Notes: a model not told the origin generated them from the sequence alone. DNA of 64,000 nucleotides from Solen grandis (GCA_021229015.1 CM037782.1:57223518-57287517), one strand, 5' to 3'; positions 36,241-47,300 are shown, counted from the stretch's first letter. Translations and numbers: made by a program.

Positions 36241-36860
36241 TTCCAGGAGCCCTCGCTGGACGCAGATTTATTGGCATAGCTATCCTTCTCTATTCATTAC
36301 CACAGCTGAAGACAAATTTCCTATTCAGAATGAATATCATTTCCAGGCGAGCTCTCACCGCTTCATTCTCCGTAACTGTGTAAAATGTGTTGCCAACTCC
36401 AGCGATTATTTTTCACGCATCATTTGGCCTATCGTGCTCCTCGCTGCTCAGTCCATGTTACATGCCACGCTTCAGTGAGCACCGGCAATCAGTTTGATTC
36501 ATGTTGTCCGCTTGGCAGGACTGCGAGAGGCAACCGCCAAGACACGAGAAATAATATAGCCCTCAACAGCCTTTCACTTGTCACATTCTCTATACAGTTT
36601 CTGAGGAGAACAATTGATTAACCGATCTTAATTGTGAAGGAAATGTCACCGGGATTTCGGAAGATTCAAAACCATCTTGTTCTGACGATGGTCTGATTAC
36701 ATTTTCCATCTGAAGATGGGGGAGATATTGGGAGCTATGGGCCGTAAGGGCGATGGCTTTTAAATGCGTCCCCGAGTATTTTCTACCAGTGATGACCAAA
36801 TAAAAAGCAATACAAGAATGCTTGTAATTATCCGATTGGAATTTCTTTTTTTTCTGTAGG
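36240..36860. promoter_or_regulatory. Candidate conserved noncoding block 4.5 kb upstream of DMRT
   Basis: About 600 bases of balanced, high-complexity sequence in an AT-rich desert (for example gcgagctctcaccgcttc, gccacgcttcagtgagcacc, gaaatgtcaccgggattt). All frames are interrupted, and it matches no repeat family in the window. Composition and position suggest a cis-regulatory element; conservation was not tested. Confidence 0.3.
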
Positions 36861-37569
36861 TTAAAACAAATAATCATCAACGGCGTTATTTGTAATACCA
36901 TGATCGGTTTCATCGACACATAATGTGAATTTAAAAAAAATGTTTGTTTAGCAGATACAAACGTATGCATATCTTGTAAGTAAGTATCAACATTTATTTT
37001 CCAGGACTGCAATGCATGATATTAAGAACCACAAATACAGTATTATTCACCAACAATTTAATGTTTTAGACAAACGATGGTAAAGTTCCAATGACTTACT
37101 ATCATCTTCTCGTACATGTATATTTTAGTTATGATTTTTTTTACTTTGAACCGCTACGTCCAGCTTGACGCTGGAAAACGCTATCATTATGGTATGTGTA
37201 ACTGACAGTATTTACCAAAACTTGGCAAAACAATTCTATATTATATAGAAACAGGACTGAGAAGAAGAAACACATTTGATATATCTTTAAAAAAATATTT
37301 CATTTTTACATGCTTATAGCTAAATATTTATCTGTGTATGTGTTTCCGTTTAACAACATTTACATACATCCTGAGTCTTTAAAATCTTTAAAAGCGTCTG
37401 TAAGTGTAACATATTGTAAGTAAAATTATGTGACTTGCTTCAAAATTTGCAGCATTTTATTGGAGAATAAATATGCAATTATGATTTTTAATAGGCCTTA
37501 GAATTTGACAGTCAGTAAGTAAATCCAATGTCTAAAATTAAACTTCTAAAATTAAACTTCATCTTTCCA

Positions 37570-38070
37570 TAGTCAATTAACAATACAATACAATACAAAT
37601 TCCTTTATTCAGCAAATTAAGGCCTCCGGCCCATAATACATTTCATTATCAGATATGAATATAACAATGTAGAGAGTTGTGTTTTCTAATACCAGTCTTT
37701 TATAACATTTGAGCATAAATTCCTGAGTTTATTGCATTCAGTAAATGATATATGTGTAACAAGATACATTATTGATAATTGAATCATCATTGCTACTGAA
37801 TAAATGATAAAAATAGTGGAGTGTGTATCCTGAGGTGTACCATGCGTACAAAAAGTGTTCTCTGATATTTTCATATTTTTACAATGAAAAAAAAAGGCAT
37901 GGAATTCACAGTCAATGATAGGTACATTATTTGATGAACAATATTTACAAATCCTATGTTTCTCCTAACATAATGATAAGTTTGTGATTTGAACATTAAA
38001 TACAGTACTTAAATATTTATACAATTTGTAAAAAGAATCCTTCCAAATACGATCTTAGTGATACAGTAAT
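37570..38070 (-). pseudogene. Decayed LINE 3' end, minus strand
   Basis: Minus-strand translation gives KHRICKYCSSNNVPIIDCEF, then HAFF, and, after a frameshift in a T run, HCKNMKISENTF. This is the CxxC...H motif typical of the LINE ORF2 C-terminus. The 3' end reads gggccggaggcctt, then aataaaggaattt, then an (ATTGT)n tail at 37570-37590. Confidence 0.7.
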
Positions 38071-38094
38071 AATGTTCCTAAAAAAAAAAAAAAA

Positions 38095-38440
38095 AAAGAC
38101 AAATTGGGATTTGAACCTACAACCTCAGTCTAAAAGCAATTGACAGAAATTCAGCTTGTTTATGAATGCTCCTAAATTGGAGGTAATGCATTAGAGTTTC
38201 GTGCTTTCGGCACTGTACTTTGACTACTAAAGGGTGTGTCAACCAAATTGAAAGAAGTCGTTTGACTGGTTTTTAAATATATTCCTTTACAGTCGACTAG
38301 GAAGAAGGTATTAGACAACTGTTTCCAGTATGACGGTCGTTACCCAGTAGCCTTATCCTTGGATGGTCATGATTTTTTTTTCAGGGCGGGTTTCGAACTT
38401 AGAACCAAGCTAATACGCTATTCGACTGGACGATGGTTTC
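38095..38440. mobile_element. Two SINE-head fragments
   Basis: B-box remnants in reverse: gggatttgaacctacaacc (about 38107) and gggcgggtttcgaacttag (about 38384). Bodies are not recognisable. Confidence 0.35.
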
Positions 38441-39076
38441 CAATAATGTAGAAATATTTGGAACTCGGGGTTATTCTATCTTTCATTTGTTACAAATTCA
38501 CGAATGAATTTTTATGTGGACCAGAATAAATGGCCATCAGTGTCATTGTGAAAGACTAATCACTTGGTTTGAGGAGGACTGACCACAAACAGTTGAAAAT
38601 TATGTAAACAGTTCATGTTACATTCTTTATTTATCATTGTTTATATAGACTATCAAGCAATACGGTAAGGCATACATTACATTTTAATTTAGATGGTTTA
38701 ATCTACATAAAAATACCAGCATGTCTATACTTTCTAAACATAAACGAAATAGAAACCAAGTTTTTGAAATAGAATGAATTTAATTGTTCATTATAGGAAA
38801 ACCAGTGATTCGTTTAAGTTGCTGCTAAATTATAACCCGTTTTACATATGAAGTTTAGCTTGCAAAAAAAGGGTAATTTAAAAACCGTTGTTTTTTTTAT
38901 TCTTTTTCCTCAAAGCGCCTACCGTGTATTAAAATATCTGATTTTAACATTTGTAATTTTCCACCTTTACAATTGTCCGTTATATGACTACCTTTTAAGA
39001 TCCGTCAGTTTAGAAGTAAGTTCTTTATTGGACCGAAAATAACAAGAGATAATTTTTACTCATATTACAACAATAA

Positions 39077-39259
39077 GAGAGAGAGAGAGAGAGAGAGAGA
39101 TGAGATTGGGGGAGGGGGGAGAGGGAGGGGAGCGGTATGCCAAAAGAGAGTTGTACATTTGAAACATTTTATATGATAATTATTAGGCTATATCTTATGG
39201 TATTACATTGTAACTGACAACCTTATATCAGTTACATGTATCTTTAAAGGGTTGAACAA

Positions 39260-39290
<31 letters not shown>

Positions 39291-39300
39291 AAGAGAGAGA
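39077..39300. repeat. Two GA microsatellites
   Basis: (GA)n at 39077-39100 followed by a G-rich gggagggggga segment, and (GA)n at 39260-39300. Confidence 0.9.
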
Positions 39301-39454
39301 TCCGTGAATGGGAATATCATTCCTTTTTTTTTAACTGAAATATTAAAAATAATTATTTATAAACAGGGCAAATTTAAATCATTATTCAATTTTATCAATC
39401 TTTAAAGCTACAACCATACTTAAACTTTGTATTTATCATCGATATGTCGATACA

Positions 39455-39562
39455 ACCAGTGTACAATTAATAAATCGTGGTAGCATGGATTTCTGTCTTT
39501 TGGCCATTACCAGTGTACAATTAATAAATCGTCGTAACATGGATTTCTGTCTTTTGGCCATT
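39455..39562. repeat. 54-bp tandem duplication
   Basis: Two near-identical units: accagtgtacaattaataaa, tcgtggtagcatggatttct, gtcttttggccatt. Confidence 0.92.
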
Positions 39563-39998
39563 CACAAAATTTATATAATCGCACCTAAATTGTAAAATTC
39601 TTGTATATTCTCAAAATAACATTATTTAATTTTCATACAATAATCATATGCATGCAGTTATATAAACACGTTAAATATATAAAGTCTAGTCATAAAATCT
39701 AGTATATCGCACACACTTCAACTCTTACAATGTTTCATTTGCATTTTCAAAGTTCTTATTGTACTTTACATTATTGTTGTATACATTTATTTGAATTTAC
39801 AAATTATACATATATATAAAACAATAAGCTGATAGTAAAATTATGTTTGACATTCTTTATAGCACAACTACATTTTATAATTGTATAATTTTTTTAGGGA
39901 AAATAAAAATAAAATGTTTTTAAACGTTAATCTTTTACATATATATTTAAAACCCCCCCCCAAAAAAAACCCAAAAAACAACAACAACAAAAACAGTA

Positions 39999-40002
<4 letters not shown>

Positions 40003-40029
<27 letters not shown>
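40003..40029. repeat. CT microsatellite
   Basis: Pure (CT)13-14, preceded by an unusual C8-A8 junction (39953-39969). Confidence 0.92.
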
Positions 40030-40032
<3 letters not shown>

Positions 40033-40204
40033 GAACTGCATAACGTATGAGAAAGAGACACGTGACAGTTAAACCAGTAATGTCCAAATGTATTGGAAGG
40101 AAGTTAGATGTAAAAACATTATAAACGTACGTGTTATTTTTCACAAATATAAACAATAAAAATAAACAACAATGATATTAGAATACTTATAGGACATACA
40201 AATA

Positions 40205-40206
<2 letters not shown>

Positions 40207-40300
<94 letters not shown>

Positions 40301-40301
40301 A

Positions 40302-40341
<40 letters not shown>
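40207..40341. repeat. Compound self-complementary tetranucleotide microsatellite
   Basis: (TGAT)n about 40207-40257, (AGAT)n about 40258-40299, then (ATCA)n about 40303-40341. The outer blocks are exact complements and can form a ~40-bp hairpin. Confidence 0.93.
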
Positions 40342-40344
<3 letters not shown>

Positions 40345-40692
40345 CAAAATGAAAGTAAATAGATAAAAGAGTATTAGATAAATTAGGGATGTACGTTTGT
40401 TTTCGTCATAGAGCAACTCCTTATAAACAGCTAAACACGAATTTACCACACAGTTATTGTATTTTCATGACTGTCAGTTGTCTTAGTTAATTACTAAATC
40501 AAGTGATGTAGAGATTATGTTGTGTTATAACAAACAACTGGAGAAACAGAATAAAAAGAAACAAAAAAGGCCTACCGTATGTTTGTAAGAAACTGATACT
40601 GAATCTTCGCTTGTATGTTACCTGAGTTAAATAAAGACTATAAGACGAAAACAACTTGTTTTTCTTTTCTTCTTCAGACTGATGTCGTCATT

Positions 40693-40695
<3 letters not shown>

Positions 40696-40731
<36 letters not shown>
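40696..40731. repeat. TA microsatellite
   Basis: Pure (TA)n about 36 bases. Confidence 0.92.
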
Positions 40732-40733
<2 letters not shown>

Positions 40734-41039
40734 TTAAGAACTTTTGACATTGACCTATTACAGGTTTAATTAGCATATGGTTTGCCAAAAAATAACGTCC
40801 AATGACAAAACATGTATACTTTTGTCGCACAATTCTACTTTGTTGCAAGAAAACAAAGCGAAAATCGAGTGTTTACCGCACAAAATGCCAAAATTATTCA
40901 ACTGCGTGAACATTTGATTTCATTTTGGGGAGAGGTTATGTCGAGCATTCACAATTAAGATAACTTGTATTCCTTTAAAGACATTAATCTCTTTTATTTC
41001 CATCAAATGTGCTAGCGTATTGCCTGGCAAACAGAATTG

Positions 41040-41150
41040 AAGCATGCGAGCTCAGCGGGCGGAGCTTCCAGAAATACAGGCCGTCTATTGGGCGCGTGCC
41101 ATCAATGACGTTCTCTGGGAGTGCCTATTAATAATGATCTTCATATAAGG
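41040..41150 (+). promoter_or_regulatory. Candidate DMRT promoter / 5' leader
   Basis: A GC-richer island 245-355 bases upstream of the DMRT ATG, in AT-rich surroundings. It contains a GC-box-like GGGCGGAGC (41057-41065), an inverted CCAAT box ATTGG (41087-41091) and a CRE-like TGACGTT (41106-41112). No TATA box is convincingly placed. The assignment is inferred from motif content and position only. Confidence 0.4.
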
Positions 41151-41394
41151 GAAAATGCGATAATTTTTTATTTTAACCTCATCCACGACTTGAAAAGCAA
41201 GCTTACAATAATTCTTCTTAAATGTCTTTCATTAGTGATATGCAAATATCTTAATTTAGTGACAGATCAATGTTTTGAATTAGTGACAGCAAAAAGGCAA
41301 ATTTTCGCAATTACAGTCTTTAGAATTATGTATAAGTAACATATATATATGACGTTATTCATTCACCGATTCATGTAGAAAAGTATAGCTTAAG

Positions 41395-41574
41395 ATGTCG
41401 AAATCATTTAATGTTGAGGATTTTCTACCGGACTCAGAAACAAGTGAGACAGCACAGTATAATTCGAGGAAGCCAGCTAAACAGTCCATGTCCGATCCAC
41501 GGACTCAGGAGCGGTACCCACGCACCCCTAAATGTGCCCGCTGCAGAAACCACGGGGTCGTCTCTGCCCTCAAG
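41395..41574 (+). CDS. DMRTA2: DMRT exon 1: N-terminus and first half of the DM zinc module
   Basis: Encodes residues 1-60, starting [10 protein letters not shown] and ending GVVSALK. The donor is gtaatg directly after the Lys60 codon (phase 0). The intron therefore cuts the DM module between C47/C50/H53 and the remaining ligands, so neither interlocked zinc site is encoded by one exon alone. Confidence 0.93.
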
Positions 41575-44500
41575 GTAATGTGCCTGATATATTTATTTGT
41601 ACAAATTTCATGTTTTATGTCTTTTGATTTAATTTATTGTTAATGAAATGAAAAACTTGCTAAATCCCGTTTTTTTCCATTGAAAAGGACTTAAGTTTAT
41701 AACCAACATGTATTTATATGATTTTGTTATTAATTTTTTTGTTAATATTACTATTAAAAACAACAACAACAACAACACACAAAAAAAAATGCGTATAAAA
41801 AATTAAGATCAATTCATATTGTATATTATCGGTTATCGGCACGCATAATTATACTCTATATTGTGACAAGTTTTGTGTGCAAGCTTGAAATTAAATTTTG
41901 TTTAAGTTTTATTTTATTAAATCTGATGTAATTTCGAAATTACTTTTTTTTTAAATTTTACTTGTCCTTATCAATGGTTGAACAGTTCCTTGGTTGTACG
42001 GGTACTTTGCGCTTAAAAAAAATGCTCACCTCCGGGTCCGTTAATAGTAAAGGAACAATATGGAGTGTATACATTTTCGTTATGTAAATCACGAGAAAAA
42101 AATTGTACAAATAATTTATAATGTTTCATTAACGAAAAAAAAATGTTATGTAATTTCTTTAAAAAGTTTTAACTAAGTTATTCAACAATATATATAATGA
42201 CGTTTGTTATGTATTATGGTATTATACAGAAATATAATATATATATATATATACAAATATATGATTTGGTTTAGGGTGTAAACATCATCTTCACATCTAT
42301 GATCAAATTACAGCATTCGATAATCATTTCAATAAGCACAGTAATTGTTAAAAATGTAAGTTAAACCACCAGCGTGTCCTTTTATGTATGGTTATTTTTT
42401 CGTCATTTACTGATATAAATTAATTAAGGGAATGATCAACTGAAAGATTAAAGCATAAGAAATCGATATTGTCTTAGAGTTAATAGAACTGTTTCTGCAG
42501 GTGGATGTTAACAATGTATAGTGCTTGTTAGATGAGAAGGTGAAAGTGGGGGTCAAAATCAGAATACTCTCAGTCAGTCGTGGAAACAGAATAAATACCA
42601 TTTAATGTTCGATACGTGGAAACAGAATAAACACCATTTAATGTTCGATACGTGGAAACAGAATAAACACCATTTAATGTTCGATAAATGTTGTGTGTGT
42701 GTAGAAATTTGGCATGATATGGTATCCAATCACACTATCCTGACCTGGCATGATACCACATCCAGTAAAATACACTGACCTGGTATGATACCACACCAAA
42801 ACCAGCACTATCCTGACCTGGCATGATACCACGTCCAGTCACTCTATCCTGGCCTGGCATGATACCACATCCAGTCACACTATCCTGACCTGATATGATA
42901 CCAAATACAGTCACATTATCCTGACTACAGACCCACCTTTCCTGAAACTACTCTTGTACCCAGAGCAACAAGCAATGATGCTTTATAGTTGTAGCCTTGG
43001 TAACGATTTTCGTTAATTTTAAAAGGAAAAAATGAAAACTAGTAATTTATAATTAACTAATAATCTTGAATTTCTAATCAGGGTCACAAAAGGTACTGTC
43101 GCTGGCGAGACTGCATGTGCGCGAAGTGCACGTTGATCGCAGAACGTCAGCGTGTAATGGCAGCCCAGGTGGCGTTACGGCGACAACAAGCGCAGGAGGA
43201 GAAGGAGGCAGAGGAGATGGGGTTATTGTACGGCAAAAATGGCCTTCTCAAGTTGAACGAAGAGGAACACCATGCAGACGACATGGCGCCGTCAAGGAAA
43301 CGGCACGCGCTGGATGATGTTTCTGGTAGGTATAATTGTTTCTTTTACTTTTTACTATAAATAATAACATACTTCTGAAATGCCAGATCAGACTGAAATC
43401 ATTCCTAAGTTTTAAGCAGGATTTACATCATGTGAAAAGGCACGAGATTAAAGGCAATTTTGACAGAACAAGAATGTATATACAGATGTTGGATACCGAG
43501 TTCTTCTCCCCACTGCTTTTAAATATATTGAGTTGAGGAAATTCTCAGTTGAGAAGTAAGTCAGGGCGTTTCGAAGAAGGAACCTACTATAGGAGAGAAC
43601 TAGGCTCGATCTGCTGCCCGAGGAACACATTTTCCTTTCCATACCTGAAATATTTTTTTCTTCTTCTAGGAAAATCTAATTCGTTCCAAATGTTTACATA
43701 ATTTAGTTTTGATAGAAATGATCCCTAATGAAAATGAATATTTAAAACCACTTGTAACGTTATAAAGTAGCGTAGGAATTAATTATGAGTTTCTTTGATT
43801 GAATAAGAAAGTTATGATGTCATAGCACAAATAAATTATATTGTCATGAACCGGGGGTTCTATATCAGACAGTTTTTTCTAGCACTATAAATTCACCGGA
43901 AAACATTGCTCTGTTCTTGCAAGAAAATTTATATCCATCAGAAATTAATAATATCGTTAATGCATACCAATCATTTTTTTTGTGTTTTGTTTCTATTCGC
44001 TGTGTTTAAGGCTGTGGGGCAAGGTAAAATTCATATTCAGGTTTTTGCTATATATATGAATCAATCTTCTTTAATCTTAGGGGAATGTCACTTTTGTTCA
44101 CCAGATCGTCCATATTTAGTACTCTAAATACCAAAATTTACTTTACAAAATGCAGGGTCAGCCGGGTCCGGATTACTACTGAATACTGATTAGACATATA
44201 CTCAGTTGCAAAAGAAAATCTGCACTCAAGACTTCGTGACTTTAAATGTATTGTTTTTCTCTGAAATATAGTGAGTAATTAATGACAAATATGAGCATTT
44301 TTCGACAACGTTTGATATTTTTTGCAGCTCGAACATGATATATTTTTTTCTGATAGACCTAATACATTTGTCGGTATATTAACTCTTTTTTCCCCTGAGT
44401 AAAATCAATTTTATGCAAAGTCCATCACAGTATATTAATATACAACGACTTTGATACTGGATACTGTTATTGGTCAATAATGGCGGGCATCTTGTCTTAG

Positions 44501-44900
44501 ACCAAAATAATTTGTAATCAAAGAAATGCCCAAACAAAATAGCATTGTCGGAAATCTTAATACATGTACACGTGTTCAAGTACAATCTTATATATGTACT
44601 CTTTTCCAAGTATAATCTTAATGAATGTACTCTTTTTTCAGGTACTCAAGTACAATCTTAATACATGTACTCATTTTCTAGTACAACCGCTTTAAACAGG
44701 AATTTTTGAAAATTAGGTTAATCTAAAATATGAGAAAATATTGTAAATTCAGATTTTAAAAAAAATCGTTCACGACATATATCTTTCTTTAGCTTGAACA
44801 CCAAGGTTTCAGTCAAGACTATGATAATTCTCTGAATTTGGCTGCTTTCATTTATGTTCGAAACCACGTTGTCTACGAGGATACGATTTGTATGGAAATC

Positions 44901-44936
<36 letters not shown>

Positions 44937-46665
44937 TTTTATGCGTGACGTTACAATTATTCTACAACAACAATTGCGGCAAAATAATCAAAATAAAGCT
45001 CTAAGGTTACACAATTTCATTAAATAGATAAATCTGCTTTAAAATGAAAAATCCTACATCTTTTATAATATGTTGAGTTTCATCTCATCTGTTAGACCCG
45101 CGTATTTTATTTCCTTATCATATTTCCATAAATATATCTTAATTTGAATAAAATATTTTCATTTTTAATCTTTTTATCCATGTCTTGATCATACTCACAT
45201 TCCTTTATCATATTCTCATTCTTTTAAGTTATATTTTTATTACTGATCATATTAAAATGTCTTCTTTTTTTTAATCATATTTTCATTTGTTTATCATATT
45301 AATTTATCAGAATTCAATGAATGTAATCGATCGAATGTAATTTTCAATCGAAAATGAATTGACATTTTAACCCTTTCCCTCATATAGACTCATTTTGACG
45401 CACTCGGCCCATAAACCTATTCATTCTCATAAAACTTAATTCCTGTATTACTCGCAACAGTTAAACCTTACCAAATTTAATTACAAAATCCTCATTTCCA
45501 GACCACTGAGGAGCAGCGAACAGCATAAAACCTGATCAGCCTGCGAGTTACTCGCAGGCTGATCTGGTTTTATGCTGTTCGCATAGGTCTTTTCATGGTG
45601 TCCCTCTATGAGGGAAAGGGTTAAAGTATTATTTGGGTGATAATTGACAATTAAATTTCCGGGGGAAAACTCTAGTCGAATATGATCAAATACGGTAAAT
45701 ATTACATGATTTACTACCTAGTTTAACGTATGTCGAAACCAGCACAAAAATGCAGTTTTGATTTATATTTTAATTCCATTTTAAGTGATTTCATACCATT
45801 CGCGTTCTATCATCAGTCTATTCGTGTTATCAGCAAATTTAATGTTAATCAACACAAATGATTCCTCTCTACATATGTTCACCCTTGCAACAGAAATAGT
45901 TATCCCCTTTAAATTGTACGTTTATTTCAAACTATGCAAAACAATTAAATGATACATTTCCTACTTGAATTCCTTAAACATACACATGATGTTAGTTTTG
46001 GTCTGTTCGTCATAGGCTCATCCCAGGCCAAGCAGGACCACACAGAGTACAAACCAGTACTGTCAGACGACACGGAGTCCACCGCCAGCTCGGATGAACA
46101 AAATCTGCCCAAATACCACACCAAGTCCGAACTTCAACCGTGTTCAGTCCACCTGACTGCGCCAAAAATTGGGAACCCCAGTTATCTCGTCGCACCGATG
46201 TATTTAAACCACTCATCAGCAGCGGATAAAGAGAGCATGCAGATCAACCCGAAACACAGCGATCAAAACATCGATATCCTGTGTAAACTATTCCCCAAAA
46301 TCAAACGAGAAACAATCCAAAATATTTTGACGAGTTGTGGCAAAGACATATCTAAGTCTATAGATTATATACTGTCCAAAAATCTCAACGACATAGATTC
46401 GAACCGGACCGCTCTATCTGAGGGTTTGATGTTTCCGCCTGGTCTGTACCAGACGGCGTACCAGGGACTCCGTTCGGCGTTTCAGCCCATGGCACCGTTC
46501 GCCGGGTTCCGGTCACCGTGGAGTATATTCAGCCGATGGCAGAGTCTACCGATGCCAATCGCAAACTTCTCTAACTTCAACACAATAAATGCAGCTAATG
46601 AAGACCAAAGAGATGATACGCCTGTAATCTCTACCGTGTGTTGTAAGTCGGAAATATCCGAATGA
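41395..46665 (+). CDS. DMRTA2: DMRT transcription factor, DMRTA (DMRT4/5) group, complete three-exon CDS
   Basis: Sequence-specific nuclear transcription factor. The family binds the DNA minor groove through the DM domain and acts in sex determination and in neural and sensory development. Exons 41395-41574, 43082-43325 and 46016-46665 join in phase (phase 0, then phase 1) to give 1074 nt, 357 residues plus TGA. The DM domain covers about residues 41-98 ([14 protein letters not shown], then [16 protein letters not shown]). Both zinc sites are intact: C47, C50, H62, C66 and H53, C71, C73, C76. A DMA (CUE-like) domain lies at about 225-262 ([20 protein letters not shown]). Having both DM and DMA domains places it in the DMRT3/4/5 branch, and the DM sequence best fits DMRTA. 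The protein is shorter than vertebrate DMRTA proteins, which are near 500 residues. The ATG is the first in the exon and shortly precedes the DM domain. Exact orthology (DMRTA1, A2 or DMRT3) is not resolved. Confidence 0.93.
42583..42687. repeat. 36-bp tandem repeat, 3 copies (DMRT intron 1)
   Basis: Unit ggaaacagaataaacacc plus atttaatgttcgatacgt. Copies 2 and 3 are identical apart from the cut end. Confidence 0.93.
42708..42940 (-). repeat. SINE-derived 36-bp tandem array (DMRT intron 1)
   Basis: Six units of gcatgataccacatccagtc plus acactatcctgacctg. This corresponds to the 'catgataccacacccagtcacattatcctgac' region of SINE family B, amplified in place. Normal SINE sequence continues to about 42985 (cctttcctgaaactactctt). 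Confidence 0.85.
43082..43325 (+). CDS. DMRTA2: DMRT exon 2: second half of DM module and recognition helix
   Basis: The acceptor is tttctaatcag and the donor gtaggt (phase 1). It encodes residues 61-141, including H62, C66, C71, C73 and C76 and the basic recognition tail [21 protein letters not shown] Glu-rich stretch and a basic patch (SRKRH) follow. Base composition is clearly more GC-rich than the surrounding intron. Confidence 0.93.
44901..44937. repeat. GA microsatellite (DMRT intron 2)
   Basis: (GA)n with one AA interruption. Confidence 0.9.
45367..45624. mobile_element. TTAA-flanked MITE, full length (DMRT intron 2)
   Basis: TTAA at both ends, intact hairpin. The segment after the left terminus (cggcccataaacctattc...) replaces the usual 'aataggtaccacataaagcc', a small internal substitution. 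Confidence 0.85.
46016..46665 (+). CDS. DMRTA2: DMRT exon 3: Ser/Thr-rich linker, DMA domain, C-terminus
   Basis: The acceptor cgtcatag precedes GCTCATCC, and the split Gly codon (G|GC) restores the frame. It encodes residues 142-357: an acidic Ser-rich linker ([12 protein letters not shown]), the DMA domain at about 225-262, a Pro/Phe-rich segment ([20 protein letters not shown]) and a C-terminus ending EISE. TGA is at 46663-46665. No AATAAA occurs in the first 160 bases downstream; the nearest (47101-47106) lies inside the fold-back element at 46826-47300. Confidence 0.93.
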
Positions 46666-46825
46666 AGGTTATTTTTTCCCGATCTTTTCCCATACCTACT
46701 AATGGAAATGCCAGCACGATCTTTTAACTTAAAAATGAATATGCCTCTATGGTACTTTACAGTGTCCGATTTTATCGATCAATGAAATGCTTGCTCTTCG
46801 TTCAAAATTTGAAAAATATATTGCA

Positions 46826-47300
46826 CAGTGTGGCCATACCACGTGGTATATGACGTCATTTTGAGCTAACGCGTAAAGTATATCTTGCATCGATTCAAAA
46901 AAGAAAACTGCTGTAATCCTTCACCAATTTGAATGAGATGTAGCGCATGAGAAGTGGAAAATTGTGCACTGCATAAGAGTCCTAATGATTCTTTTGTCAG
47001 ATGTTTTATATTTCCAATCATTCGGGAAAACATTATTAGCGATGTGCTTTACGTGTTAGCAAACAAAATTTCACGAACACGGAAGGTTTTTCCGAATGTT
47101 AATAAAACTGTACATCTGACAAAAGAATCACTGAAACCTATGTGTAGGGCACGCTTTTCCGCTTCGCATGAGCTATTTACTATTAAAATTAATAAAGAAA
47201 TAAAATACTTACAACAGTTTTTCCTTCTGAATCGATGCAAAAATATGCTTTACGCTTTAGCTTAAAATGACGTCATATACCACGTGGTATGGCCACACTG
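46826..47300. mobile_element. 475-bp fold-back element in the DMRT 3' flank
   Basis: Terminal inverted repeats begin CAGTGTGGCCATACCACGTG and extend about 80 bases on each side. A second inner inverted pair (attcttttgtcagatg / catctgacaaaagaat, agcgcatgagaagtgg / ccgcttcgcatgagct) makes the whole element nearly one long hairpin. Direct TTGCA copies at 46821-46825 and 47301-47305 fit a 5-bp target duplication. ORFs inside it read through the repeat arms and are not genes. Confidence 0.85.

Larger units (their letters stand above)
41575..43081 (+). other. DMRT intron 1 with two 36-bp tandem arrays
   Basis: An AT-rich intron with no coding potential that I can see. It holds a TA tract (about 42237-42252), a 3-copy 36-bp array (42583-42687) and a 6-unit array derived from a SINE segment (about 42708-42940). 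Each array is described separately. Confidence 0.85.
43326..46015 (+). other. DMRT intron 2 with MITE and GA microsatellite
   Basis: Mostly AT-rich unique sequence. It contains a (GA)n tract at 44901-44937 and a full-length TTAA-flanked MITE at 45367-45624. Nothing else in it looks coding. Confidence 0.85.

Noticed and set aside
36590..37012. 140-codon minus-strand ORF
   Set aside because: The longest isolated ORF in the desert, but its translation is low-complexity and Lys/Phe-rich at homopolymers. No domain and no splice signals. It overlaps the candidate noncoding block only partly.
43117..43317. Alternative-frame ORF in DMRT exon 2
   Set aside because: A shadow of the real DM-domain frame, caused by the GC-rich exon.
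46821..46830. CACAGTG heptamer, like a V(D)J recombination signal or Transib end
   Set aside because: Only the left end reads CACAGTG; the right end has CAACAGTG. The CA belongs to the TTGCA flank, so the match is coincidental, and there is no nonamer at 12 or 23 bases.
46954..47265. 103-codon plus-strand ORF downstream of DMRT
   Set aside because: It lies entirely inside the fold-back element and both arms contribute to it. No known domain or start context.
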